Under the pieces are notes generated by a model, which saw only the letters and a program-made list of their open reading frames with translations, was not told the origin of the DNA and made no database searches. A DNA stretch of 64,000 bases from Camillea tinctor (taxonomy: Eukaryota > Ascomycota > Sordariomycetes > Xylariales > Xylariaceae), in NCBI GenBank assembly GCA_022578605.1, contig MU394065.1:1-64000 (forward strand), written 5' to 3'. A program made the translations under genes and the position numbers. Shown in pieces: positions 9,798-23,256 of the stretch; within the stretch, counting starts at the first letter, position 1, and each line of letters starts with the position of its first letter.

Positions 9798-12700
9798 GAT
9801 AGGCAGCGATTCGATCCCCCCTTAAAGCGGGCTCTGAGGTTCAATATTCTGTCCTTAGTGAGAGAGAGATCTGAGTGGTTCTTGAAGTCTGGGGTGTTTA
9901 TCTGTTCAAATTAGATGGATATGGATGCTTTTTTATGAGGCAAACGGATTTTGAAAAGAGGGTAAGAGAGAGAAGAACACATGGTCCTCAAAATATATAA
10001 ATGCCCCAGGACTAAGGAGGACCGCACTTCTAAGGGGTACATCGATTCTTTTTGTCTAAGGAACTTTCTTCATCCTAAATTACCATAGGGGTCAGAGCAG
10101 AGGTTAGGGATCTAAAAGAGGTTTCTGGTTCAGGTATCTTAGACGTGTGGTGGCATGCTGTGAGACCTAGAGAATATGGTCTCTTAGAAAGAACAAAGAC
10201 GGAGAAGCATTCGAATCATAACTGGACAGGTTCTCTAATGGGTGCCTGTAGCATATTCTCTTCCCGACTGAACCTCACTAGTTGAGAATGTGAGGGAATA
10301 GAAGTCTTCTAGAAAAGGGCATCTAGTGTCTATCTTATTGTATATTTTGGAACAAAGGAAGTCTCGTTAGTCTGTAGACCTCGCTGTGACACATGCAGGA
10401 CCTTAATCATGATCATTCTGGCCACATACTGCTGAGGCATGAAAGACAGAGACCATCTTACATGAAGATGTTAAGGACGACACCTTTCATTTGTGATACA
10501 GCTATTTATGTTTATTCACATCACTACAAGTCTCTCACCAATAAAAAGGTCTTGTGCCCACCATATAGTTTAAAGAAAACCCCCATAATCGAAAAGAAAG
10601 TGGTCAGAAGTTGCTAGGGATGCTAGGGATGCTTTTTTCACACAGGATATATGTTGCTTGCCTACCAATCCAAGCTTGTATAATATCCCCTATCTATTCC
10701 CATGAGCATCAAGCACTCATACTCTACCATGTAAGCCACTTAGGCCATAGGCTGGAAGATACTATCGATGTAGAGGTAATATCGAATGACATAGCCTAGC
10801 TAGTTCGCCTTTCGGATATATATTATGCATGTATGCCCGAGATGCTAGTTGACGGCTAGTTTTCCCCGGTTTCTAGGCCGTTGGCTATAAGCCTAGAATT
10901 GTGGCTAGCAGGACTAGGATCTAGATGAAACTTGACGGAACTTGGCTCTTCTATAGTAGTCTGATTTTTTCTTTCTTTCTTTTTGTTCCTAGCGGGGTGA
11001 AGCCATACGTATAAGACTTGATTTCTGACTTATCTAAAGCCATTATGGTCGTTCTTCCCAGTATTATGTAGTTCTTAATACATAGTAATCTAGACCCACG
11101 TGTTCCCTAGAAGGGGAGCGAGGGGGGGTTGGATCGAGCACGGCAACCACCGGTCACTTAGAATATGCACAAATACCTGTATTGGTGCGCTTTGACGTGA
11201 TGATACTTGGTAGTTTGAGTAGTGCGACAATGGAAGCCATCCCCGGATCATCCTTGAGTGGCGCACCGTTGATCCGGGAATGGGATGACCCTACCGGACT
11301 AACCTAACCTCAGTAGTTTACGAATTTGCCTGCGAGATAACGTCCATTGTGAAAGTGTCCAGGCTTTAGAAATATTCGTTTACGTAGCCAGGTACCTATG
11401 ATTGGCCTCTCGAGAAATACCCAGCTTTGATGAGGGGTCTGACGATGCGCTCAGATCACTTGCATACTTAACCTTGCCTACACCCTTTCACCCCCTCGCT
11501 AGGTTGCAGATTCCGCATCCAACATCGACATCTCCCAATTCTTCGGGTGCTTTTGTCTTGGAAGTATCCGTCAAGCACGCATTTACTTCCTGCGAACACC
11601 GCATATCGGTGGGTCGAATCGCTGTCAACATGCGAATAATCCTGGACCCCGACCCCGGACTTACATAGCGAGATCGTCTATGCGGAGTGTACCTATGTAG
11701 AGTAGTTGTTAGGTGTCTTGCCTACTTGAGGCCTAAGCGTCGTGGCTCCATCCCTTCGTCATCACTTACTAGGTAGATGGCAGGGTGGAATGTTTTATTG
11801 TATAACAACGATCATCAAACTACAACAAGATGGCAATGCCGAATTGCCTTGAATGAGATGATATGGGATGGGCTATAGCGACACGCGATGGGGTAATGAT
11901 GAAACGTCCGGTTACGCGATGCCTGGCTATCGGCAGTCCGCACTGGCAGGTTCGATATTTTCATTCCATGGATGGTGATCCGTTGGGTCTGAAATTCCGG
12001 GGAAGATCTTCAGATGAATAAGCACCTGTACATATTTCTTCATCTGACTGAGGGTGGCCTTCTATCTGGGTAACAAATGTCAGTTGCAGATTTCAACTCT
12101 TGACAAACACCTTTCGCGTGACTCTGCTCCTGTACCTTACCGTAGCACGTTTTCCTTTTTGTTTTGCGTGCCGTGAAGCTGGTTTGAATACTCAGCTGGC
12201 GTGGTGCGTGATTCCTAGCGACGGAGCACAGATGTTTTCTCCAGAGCCGTCGTGCAGTAAGTCGGCTTGCTGATTTCCTAGTACAGCATAGCTGAACGGT
12301 GTCGCGTGTACAGCAGGATTCGTCCCCTGGTAGCCTGGCAGCCTGGTAGCTGGAAGCGAGGAGCAATTGCAGTATTGCATCATGTTCTTTTACAAGATGT
12401 ACATACTGCATCTCAATAATAGCCTTACGGCCCGGCACAGTGGGATCGGATAGCGAGTGGTACTCGTTGTTTGCACGCCACGCAACACGCGTTACTAAAA
12501 CAATAGACGGCTATACAATGCTTAGCTGAGAGGTGAAGATGAAGGGTCTGAGTGAGATGGAGTCTATCATGGTTGGAGAGGTGACCACTCTGTACAGAAG
12601 GTTACAGATAACGGTACAGATACCAGTACAGACACAGACACAGACACAGACAGACACAGACACAGATACAAACACACAGACATGGACACATACATACCTA

Positions 12701-14790
12701 ATGAATGGGGGAAGATATGGATGTAGTCATCTTGTTTCACCTGTCAAATTTCGGGTCCCCCTGTAAAAGGGAGCTACTAGAGATGTAGTAAAAGCAATAA
12801 TTACCTAGTCCAGGAGACGCACAGACTCGTACCAAAAGTAGGAACATGGCCGAGAGCAGATACATAGTAGTGTTAGTTAGGAACTCGTAATGAATATGGA
12901 TTTTACACCAACTAACCTAGACTAAGTAGGCTAATAATGACTTATACCTAGATCAAACACTCGAGAACATTATATGCGGCCCCGAAGAGTCTAGCAACCT
13001 GCGACTGTGTGGCAAAGCAAATTATGACGCAGGAACATATCGGTATGCGACTCGGGGGATATTTGATTTGGAGTAGCGAGATTCGTTAGCCAAGAGACTG
13101 ACCTAGGTGAGGGTATAAGATGTCTAGGTCGATAAGTAGTTTTGGAGATATATATTTCTGTGAATTGATGGTGGAGATAAGCTGACTTTAGAAACCACAC
13201 TGCTGACTCTGACTGACTTGCAAGTCTATAATAGGGACAATGCAGCGATCAATGTGATAAGAGCAACTTTTTACTCAGATCACAGCGGTCAAAGGTCGAG
13301 AAGGTTTCGGTTGTAGGAACGTGCTGCTAAAAGCTTAAGTTATATCAACATGCTTCACTTACTGGAGGATTGAACATTGGAACAGCCATAAGCTGACTTT
13401 CGCATAGCCATTACACACTCACACTCTCCCTCTCTATATATATATCGGGTATTAGAAAGCAAGCTGATGCCAGCATTCTTTTTTTCTCTCTTTTTATTTC
13501 TTTTTTTAATACTAGTTTGCTAAATGTATTGAAGCATGAATGCAGTTCTCTTTCATTTTCCACGAACAAAGCAAAGGGCTTCAGTAAACCAATAAACTCC
13601 TCCATAAGAGCATTGAAAGAGAAGAGAGAACAGAGAGAGAGAGATCTCTCGGTCTTCTCCCAATCATCGGGGGGTTAAGTGCATAATCCACCACATCTTT
13701 CGCTATTTGGTGTCACCGACAGGGATTCCATGTGTTTGGTTATGCCAAGGTCTACCCCAAGATATCCACTCAGGTAGTCAAGGTCAGCAGCCGGCTGGGG
13801 TACCCTTGCTAGTCCCTGAGTATGGTGGAGGTGTAGTGGAGATGGAGATGTAGAGTATGTATGTGCCAACGATGCTTCTCCCCTGTTCCCTACTGCACGT
13901 TAGGTAGGGTTGGTGTAGGTTTTCTAAGAAAGTCTGGAAATGCTTGACATTGTTCGTTGCTACCGTACTTTTCCGAGTGATTGTTATAGGATTGGCTGTT
14001 TGGCCTCGTCCGATTCGCTACCTGTGTACACCTCTAGCCCACGAATCGTCGGCTCTCAAGCACGACAATGTCCTCTCCCCCCCCCAATATAACTTTTAAG
14101 ACCTCAGTCAACCATAGTAACCTAGGTATTACTGACTACTACTACCTAGATACAGCTAGACTTAGGTACATGGATGGTATCCCCTCTCCTTCGGGTGCTA
14201 CCTATGTACTGTCTTCTTGCCTCTCTCGCCTCTTGCCTCTTGTCTCTTATCCTCCTCCCCTCGTGATTTAAGAATGCCCTTCTTATCCCCAGATCCCTGG
14301 TATATCTCTTGCATGCTCTCTCCCCAATAGGAACAGGTATACATCACCTGCAGCTAATACATATACATATACATATACAATTCCGGGCTTATAAGACGTT
14401 CTCCTTTTTCTCTCTCTCTCTCCCTCCCCTTTCCGGACTTATTACTCACATATGCCTAGCGCAGTGGCCATGGGTATGTAGGGCTCAGTCGTGATCATCA
14501 AAAATACTGTGGTTCCCTCCAAACTATCTGACCGTTGTGATCGACGGCCTTCAAATTTTCGCATATACATACTAACCCATACCACCCACTTGCCTAACGC
14601 ATACCCACGAGAGAACACCTTATGCAAAGTTACACCTTTTGCCAGTAACCAAGTGATTCGTTCGCCTTCGACTTTACCAATGATACTTGTCCAAGCGATT
14701 CGTCAACCTATGCATCCTCTCCTTCGAGAGCTATAACGACAAGCACCCGAATAAGCATCTGAGGCTACCGCCTCTGGAAGCAGTCTCAAG
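9798..14790. other. 5-kb gene-free stretch upstream of the GPCR
   Basis: Only short frames without family features occur here (for example 10393-10617, 11402-11668, 12040-12438 minus, 13411-13605 minus). There is a CAGACA microsatellite near 12.65 kb and short TATATA and TACATA runs near 13.44 and 14.36 kb. No tRNA, rRNA or transposon domain was recognised. Confidence 0.55.
12628..12692. repeat. (CAGACA)n microsatellite
   Basis: About 65 bp of CAGACA/CAGACAGA units with a few variant copies (GATACAAACACA) toward the right end, in otherwise gene-free DNA. Confidence 0.9.
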
Positions 14791-16354
14791 ATGCCGTCCG
14801 AGTTCACCCCCGAGCAGCTCAACGATATCAGCATCATCGAACGTGTTGGTTCGGTGCTCTCCCTTATAGGATGTGTTTTCACCATTGTTACTTTCTCCGT
14901 TTCCTCGGCATTTCATAAACCCATCAACCGTCTCGTGTTCTATGCTTCCTTCGGGAACATGATGTCCAATGTTGGGACGCTTATGTCGAGAGTATATGTC
15001 GACGAGATCAATTCCTTTGGCTGCCAATTCCAGGGCTTTTTGATCCAGATGTGAGTTTACTCTGCTTCCTAATATAACCGCCGAGCACGCCCTCACTAAC
15101 GTTCTATTATAGGTTTTTGCCGGCCGATGCTCTATGGACTTTGGCTATGGCTTTCAACGTTTACTTGACGTTTTATTACAAGTTTGATGCCAACAGACTC
15201 CGTAAGATGGAGATCTGGTACTTGTTACTGTGCTATGGATTGCCGCTTATTCCTGCACTCACCTATGTATTCGTGTATAATAGGGAGCAGGGGAGGATGT
15301 ATGGCAATGCTGTCTTATGGTGTTGGGTCAGTAACGGATGGGATATATACCGAATCGCAACCTTCTACGGCCCCGTGTGGTAAGGACGCCTAACGACTAT
15401 CCTCTCATGATTATTGTTCCCATTACTCACTTAATCTATAATAGGGTGGTCATCCTCCTCACCTTTTTCATCTACATTCGAGCAGGTCGAGATATCTACC
15501 GGAAGCGCAAGCAATTACATAATTTCGGCAGTAGCGGGACTCACGATGCGGATCTTTGGATATTCGATGATCCATTAGCTGTGAAAACCACCGAAGTTAG
15601 TGTTACCACCGAAACGATCGGAAAGGGCCAACAAGGAATCGACCTGGCACCACTGGGCCGCAACGATGCTATGTCTTGCGCCGAAGCCGGGCAGAATGCG
15701 GCTTATTCAGTGACAATATCGTCTAGTAAGAAAGGCGACCGCCGATCTCAAGGGCCTTCACCTCCTGATGCTGGGGACGCACAACCCACACCGTCGATTC
15801 GTCCTCGACCGAAAACGAAGAAACGGTCTAATTATGAAGCCAACAACGCGGCCTGGTCTTATACGAAATGCGCTCTCCTATTTTTCACAGCGCTCCTCGT
15901 AACCTGGGTTCCTTCTTCAGCCAACCGAGTTTACAGCGTGATTCATGTTAATGAAACTTCCTTGCCTCTGGAGATGATCAGTGCTGTAGTGCTACCGCTT
16001 CAGGGATTTTGGAACTCAATTATTTATATAGTCACCTCGGTATGTGCTCTTCTCATTCCCCTTTCTTTTTCAATATATATATATATAAGTGTGTGCGGAT
16101 GTCATTAGTCATTGATTGCTCATATGTTTCTATAGTGGTCGGCCGTCAAGATGTTTTTCACAGATCTCGGTCGTCATACACGCCCACGCCAGCGTCCCAT
16201 CTCAACAAACTATCCGAGCGATATTAACGATAAGCGTAACTTGGCCTTTAAACTTTCAAGTCGAAGTAACAATGCGAACTATGAGAGTGAAAGCATGACA
16301 GAACTTGCTATCACTACCGAAAGGCCTGGTTCCAACGAAGAAACGAAAAGCTAG
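14791..16354 (+). CDS. cAMP-receptor-like G-protein-coupled receptor (4 exons, 446 aa)
   Basis: Join 14791-15050, 15113-15379, 15445-16039, 16136-16354. All joins keep frame with donors GTGAGT, GTAAGG and GTATGT and acceptors ending in TAG. The product has seven hydrophobic helices: from residue ~20 (VGSVLSLIGCVFTIVTF), LVFYASFGNMMSNVGTL, ADALWTLAMAFNVYLTFYY, IWYLLLCYGLPLIPALTYVFV, VVILLTFFIYIRAG, CALLFFTALLVTWVPSSANR and FWNSIIYIVTSW. A roughly 125-residue Ser/Lys-rich third cytoplasmic loop and a cytoplasmic tail of about 65 residues follow the pattern of fungal receptors resembling Dictyostelium cAR (Neurospora gpr-1 to -3, Aspergillus GprH). It would sit in the plasma membrane and signal to a heterotrimeric G protein; the ligand is unknown. 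The gene stands alone between gene-free flanks of 5 and 7 kb. Confidence 0.9.
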
Positions 16355-19300
16355 ATGCTATAATGCGAGCTTAAGTTTTATCCTATTCTTCTTTTACGAC
16401 GTTGTACTATACTCCTTTTTAAAATATACATATTTATCCCCCTCAATACCTATGGAGGAAGCCCAAATGCTGGCGGCCGGCTTCATTCTTATTATAACCA
16501 TAGACGTTTTCAAGATGCAACAGGAAGGACTTCACTCAAAAGAGCGGTCCCTGACCTCGGCTGAACTGATATACCCCGGAGAGTTAGTTATATATATTGT
16601 CTGAGTAGCAATAAGGTTTGGATGGTTTTATCTACGACGGGAGAAGAAGGATTAAACGGGGGAATGTAAAGGGCTTGGCCCTAATGAATGATTGTATTTA
16701 ACGGCGCAAGGTTTTGGCGGAGACGACATAATGACTGGCGTCGAACTTATGGTCAGAATAGGGGTCACAAGAGACGGTAAGGGATAAAATGTTCTTACAA
16801 GTCGAGCTATCTGACCAATGAAACCTGCACTCTCATCTTGAATCAATTACTGGCAATACCCTGTATCTGTGATGAAGCTTAGGTGATTTTGAATTGAACT
16901 TGCCGTGTATCCAGATTGCTGGTATGTCGTCCAGCGCGTCTCCTTTTCCCGTTCACAGCAGCTGAGACATTGATGGAACTTATTGTTTTCTTGGCTCGAA
17001 TGATTCCAGAATTGCGGGTGTGCATACATCCGTATACCTACCTACCCGATTCGTAGCTTAATGGAAACTGTCCAAGAACAGAAAGTAAGGAAACACAGGA
17101 TGTGTTAGCCAAGGACGGCCACAAATTATCACTACGTACTACCGACATGCAACTCAATTCACCTACCCCTCTCCCTCTCCATGAAACACCAGTTCTGCAA
17201 AGGAAAGACACGCGGAAGGCAAGCCGGATAAGCAAAGAAGAAACAAAGACGATTAAGATAAATACTACCCTAAGGGATTTTCCCCTCTACCACAGCAATG
17301 ATGATGATGATGACGACGCTGGGGGAATACGACTACGTAGGTGTAGATGCACATGAACGCATATAGCATAACATGAACCTATCCTCTGGTTTGTTAGTTA
17401 ATCCGATATATTCCAGATATCGACATTACAACACTGCATTCGCATCGTGGCAGACGTCAGGGCAATAAATTTAAAGTAAAGTACGCGACGCCTCTTTTCT
17501 TTCTCTTTTCCTCATCCCCTTGCTCTTTGTTGTTTCCCCTCTTCTTTCTCTCTCTCGCAGGTATTATCTCTGTTAGTTGCGTTTCTATGCGCTGTAACCA
17601 TCCCTCGCCTCACATCCCCTTTCTCACCCCGGAAAAACCAGTGTAGGTCGACGGAGGGGTCTTTCCCTTCTCTTTTCCCTCATTTCCCTATTTCCTGTAT
17701 CGTGTCCGCGATCGATCTCGCCTCTAATTGTTGTCACATCTATCTCACCCCGCGTCATCTATGCATCTTCGGGGCACTCCCCCCCCTTTCTTCCCCCACT
17801 ATACGGTCCCATGAAACTGAATTTTCCCACCAGTTCATGGTCACCCATAATGCTATACATAATAAATCTACTACCCTCCTCCTCTTTCGCCCCTCCCTTC
17901 CCTTTTCTATACACGAATGCGGATTCTAGAAATGTCACATCATAAGAGAGGGAGGTATATGCATCAAGGATGTGTAAGCTAAGAAAAAAAAGAAGAAAAA
18001 AAAGCGAAAGGGAGGGATGTGAGGGCGGAAGGTGGTGGATAATCTAGGTAAGGGTAAGGTCTAGGTTAGATCCACCTCACATGTTAGGATTGGAGCATGT
18101 GACGGTGAAAAGGGTCAGCGACAGGAAAAAGAAAAATAAACACCACACGCAACGTTTACTTGCACACTATGGAATATATAGAAGAGGTGCAGAAATTGTG
18201 CTGAAATACTTGTTACCTAGGTAGTTTCATTCGATATATGTCCGTTAGAAGGTAACCTGCATTAAGGTCGGTATGCCCGTTCTATCAACAACCTAGTAGT
18301 GTCTTATTCCAAGTAGATTATGTAATTATTCGCCATGCTAACTGACAGTGGTGAGGTGAAGGAGGATCTGATTCATGCATACTATGTAATCGCCTGTGAT
18401 ACTAATTATACTTTTTTATTGTCTTTTTGCGCTGTTAGCATAACTAACAACATGAGGATATATGCAAGATGAACGACATATCAGATAGAACACGACTTTT
18501 ATTTTCCATACCAACGAGATTATTATTGATGTAAATGTGTATATACCCTCCATATTCAATATCTAGTTATACCCTACCTTCAACAAAGCCCCACTTGGTG
18601 TATGTGCCGAGACCGGTTTCCCCAGGGTCCCATCCATTAGAGAGACCGGGGTCAGGTACCGGGGGGTGAGTGTTCGGTGTTCGGTTCAGTTCCGTCAATG
18701 TCCTCCTACCCTCGCTACATGCATACCCATCTCAGAAGTTAACAAAATATAGGACTAAGCAACAGGAAGAGGATTAATTAATGCCCATAAGGCTGGTCGA
18801 CAGCATCTTCTCTGCTTGGCTCTCTTGTTTTTTTTCTTTTATTATATCCTTCTATATTTTCCTTGTCTTAAGTATTTAGCACTAAATCCATAATATATCA
18901 AGAACATCCCCGGGATGCTTCGGTAAGTGGAGACTTACCCCAAAGTTAGGTTGACATAGTAAAAAAGACTGCGCCCCATCCGTTATTTAAAAAGAAAAAA
19001 GAAGCGTTGCATTAATATTGCGAATTACAGAACTATTTTCTCAAGCGTGGGGAATAGATAGACAACTAAGGTTAACTAGGTAGGTATCTGCTTTAGTTGA
19101 TGATGCTTAATAAGCCAAATTACCTATATAGTAACTAAGAATGTAGGGAAGTGCCCTTTAATGTATACATAGTGGTTGGTCTTTTGGTACACTATATACA
19201 CAGATAGTTTGAGATGTTCACTGAGACCCAGCCCGGCATTGAAAATGCGGTCATGAGGTATTTACTCATCTGGCCAAGCCCGAACCACCGGCGAGTCTAG

Positions 19301-22300
19301 ATACGTCTGTTGTCAAGAGATCGGCGGCATCCGAGACCCCCCGAACAATGCTCTAACTATGCTATGTAATCTACCAACTAAGCTTTTTTGTCAGTTCAAT
19401 GCCAGGAATCTCCACAGCAATATGGCACTTCCGTCGTCAAATGCCCCGTGCCTCTCTGAATAAATGAATGAATGAATCCATTGCCGGGTTGACTATAAAT
19501 GGGGCTCAAAGACGTTGACCTAAGATAATAGTAATGACTATCCGTTGACTATAAGTGACACTAAGCCCTACATAGCTAGCTACTAGACGGGTAGGTTAGT
19601 TAGTTATATGCTTGCCCGTTCTCTATCTTCTAGTGTAGAGAGCGGATAGGGGGGATTAGAGTCTCTCCCTTAGGTACCCTTAGGATATCATAATGGCGTG
19701 AGATATGCAAGAAAGTCTCGAGTAGAAGCAAAAAAGAAAAGAAAAAAAAAAGACAATCAGAGTCAAAAATTGTCCGATATTAAATCAGCTAAACATTATG
19801 GGGTCTGATCGAGGTAAAAGGTCTAGGCGAACCGTACGGTTGGATCGCGGCACAGCAACAGACATGTGTGTACATATCTAAACTGCTCCACCGCTCTTCT
19901 ACCGCGGTATAACCCGTGATTGGGGAGATTTATGCTGTAGAAAGGGAAGGACACTAACGGGATGAACTTCTTGCCGTGGCCCGAGTGGATGGCACACCTG
20001 ACGCCTTGTGAACAAGTGAGTTGAGATCCTCCCCGTCGATCAAGACCGATTATTCATCCCTCCCTCCAAATTGAACTGCCATATGCAGATCACACTCATC
20101 ATCGAATCGAGTATTTAGTGTAGGTAGATGCCCAAGTATTACCCACTACGCCGTGCGCCTGTTACATTTATAACCTGGATGCGAGCGTGTGTGTAATGCC
20201 CCTTAACCTATCTTCAGAGCTACACGTAGTGTACATAGAGGGAGGGACTAAGAGGGGCAGGGGGGATGCTGACCAGTAACTGGGATTATCAAGGGTGCTC
20301 GGTCCATTGCGAACGACTTATAATATATTGTTAAAATCCCTCTAAATAGAGAGAGGATTCGAGGTATATCATTTATCTCGTTGAAAATGTCTCAACCACA
20401 CTAAATCTTGCGCAGTGGCAACGACTGCCGTCATCATCCCCTAGGAGCCGCATGTAAAAAATCTCTTTTCTAGCCCACAGCCTTCTGGGATTGGCCAATC
20501 TCGTTAAAGGGGAGGGGAGGCATTGGATGAACCCTTCCCCCCTCTTTAGCGGATTATGTGAGATTCACGTTGCATCCGCTTTGGGTGGTGCTAAGCAACT
20601 TGCAGAAAATGAGATCCCCGAGCATAGAACCGAACCTGTCCACCCGGCTTTTGTATTGTCGATTTAGGGGTTCTAGCAATATAGTGTGCAACATCTTCAT
20701 CGAACGTAAACCTTTACCACGCAAGCTATCGCTTTGAATTTTAAAAGCATCTGCTCACTCGAAAACCAACAATATGGTCTTTTCTTGAGATATGAGTTTG
20801 CGTAGCCGAATATCAAAGGCGAGAAACAGTATGACGATAATTCCGATTTGATGCACCTTAGCGGGCTTGCCGATCACAGCACTGCAAGGTACCCGTGTCG
20901 TCTCGCCAGTTCATAGCTATAGCATCTCTAGTTAATCGTTCGTTGGCTCTGAGCTCATCGGAGATATTGCTTAGCTTGTTTGGTCTTGGTTGCTTGCTTG
21001 TCTCAGTCAAGCTTTTTTCCTTTCTTGTTAGCCGTTGAATTGGTATTAGTGGTATGAATGGCGAGAACCGGCAAGTGTCCCGCGTCACAACCATTATCGG
21101 TGTGCCTGGATGTGTGTCGACGCAGCGCCACAATCCCGTTTATCTGGGTATGGCGAGGGCTTTATTTCCTTCTTGAGTAGTTGGAGAGGAGCAGGGGTTT
21201 GATGCATATGCTGCTTGTGATCCAGCTGGCGGTTCCAATTAGATGTGTTGTTGCTGGGATAGGTGAAGTCTAGGGACGTGGTTGGACCGCCGTCACGCCG
21301 ACTTGCAGCGAGCGAGAAAGTCCTGATAATTTGCTTGGTTTTGAGATTCCATATACCACAAATATTTACGAAGATGGCAGTGTCGCCGCCAGCGAAAATC
21401 AATACGTGAACGATGGTTATGTGACAGTACTGACAAAACTATACCTTGTTTAATTGGTCTATACTCCCCTTATACTCGCATTCATTAACATATCGTTCGT
21501 TGATCAACACGTATGTTATTCCCAATACCATCGTGAGTACACTAAGAGAAACTAGGTGGCTCCGTTCCGGAGTACCTGGCTGCTTGGCTCCTCTAGAAGG
21601 ACGATTTCTGCTAAGGTAGGTGGTGGATTCGAAGTTTGTTCGAGAAGAAGAGGCCGATGGCAAGTAGTATTGCATATGTCCCTAGTATGTAGTGCCGGCA
21701 CCTTGAGCTCGGTATCCTTCCGGTGAGAGTATAGATCAGCACATCCGATATTAGGGTCAGAAAGGTTTGGGACAAATTTGCGAAATACAACCTGAATTTG
21801 ATAGCGGCGGGGTACACGACAGCAGCAGCTCTCTATGAAGTTGATTTGCCACAAGAATCGATAAGGGGTCTGTATGATTCAAAAGGTAGCCATAGCCCCT
21901 GAAAGGAATAATAAAAAAATAAACGAGATAGTTTAAGCCCCGTCGGCGCTACTTCCACGAAAGGGTTATGCATATATACCTAGGTCTTGTGAACATGGGT
22001 GTCCCTTGAATCTCCGATTGTCGATCCTCTTGATATCCAGCCAGGCAGTGAAACTCCTCGGGAAATATCAACACAAAAACTGGCTAGGAACATCGAGGTA
22101 TGCAAATTCAACTACTTGACGATGGCGTCCTCTTCTTCAAAATGATATGCATACTAGATATATGCTACGATTAGGTGTTGGGTATTCATTTAGCTATCTA
22201 TGGAAACAAGTGCCTTATAATCCCAAGTCTCACCCTCATGGAGTTTTAGATCTTATAGGTCGGAAACTTGAATCTCGAGCCGCAGAGTTCACCCACACAC

Positions 22301-23256
22301 AGCATTAGTGTGGTTTGTGATCAGTCCTAGATCACCTGCAGGAGATGCATATTACGTGTATGCAAGTTGGTTGCTCCTAACCTAGAATTTAACCTCACAA
22401 GCCTGATTATCTACACATGTTTCATCGAATAACTAGAGCGTTTCGTATAACCTTCGTTCCAAAGAACTGAGCAGATAGCCTCAATAGAGCTGGTACACGA
22501 ATCGCAGCTTGGCTATATTTCTTAAGTTGAGTGGCTACTCTGGCTCTAGTATTGGTGACTACCTATTACTATACATAGTTCTAGGTATGGTTAGATAAAG
22601 GATTATAGTGTTCATCATATCTACAATATGGGGGAGACCTTGATGTGTTTTCTAAGAGTATCTTAATTCCATCTGAACGCAACTTTTATTGAGTCATAGG
22701 TAGCAATCAGCCATATAACGACTCAAAAAGAAGCAGGTTGGAATGAAAAATCAGCGAAGACTGGTCATAGGGGTCATTCTAGTTGATGATTCCCTAACCC
22801 CTATTAAACCTAGGTATCAAGTGTCTCTACTTGAGGCATTGAGCGTGTCATTACAGGATTCAATGTCACCTGTCATTATCAGATGGCATGAGGCAATAGT
22901 AGACTAATTGCTGATTTTGTAGACTTAATTGTTTTTGTTGGAAGCATGGTTGTAAGCTCGGTCTCTCTTAGTCTAAGCATAAAGTGCCTCCTATCAGGAA
23001 CATAGGAGCTTCTGCTAAATAAGGCTTAAACTTTCTAGGCAGACGAAGAAAAAAGATCCCGAGGACCATGTAAGTAAATATTTGTGTGCTGCAATGGGGT
23101 ATAAAGCGCAATGTTAGTCAAAGTAAAATGCGCCCACAAACGCCAGAGAGATCTACCTTCATCTCGTTCCCAGAAACACCAGGCTGTAGGAAAGACAACT
23201 AATATCACCATAAAGACCCCCTCTCATAAAAGCTCCCATAGTGAAATCCCAGGTTC
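16355..23256. other. 6.9-kb gene-free stretch
   Basis: I find no supportable gene. Long stretches (17.9-20.8 kb and 21.9-23.2 kb) have no open frame of 60 codons. Minus-strand frames at 20858-21854 are short and overlap each other; none shows a domain. There are C+T-rich tracts near 17.5-17.9 kb, AAGAAAA runs near 18.0 and 19.74 kb, and scattered ACCTAGGT motifs. No transposase, reverse transcriptase or long repeat was recognised. Confidence 0.5.

Noticed and set aside
12040..12438. 132-codon minus-strand frame
   Set aside because: Cys/Arg/Ser-rich without pattern, overlapping another minus-strand frame, and unsupported by splice signals.
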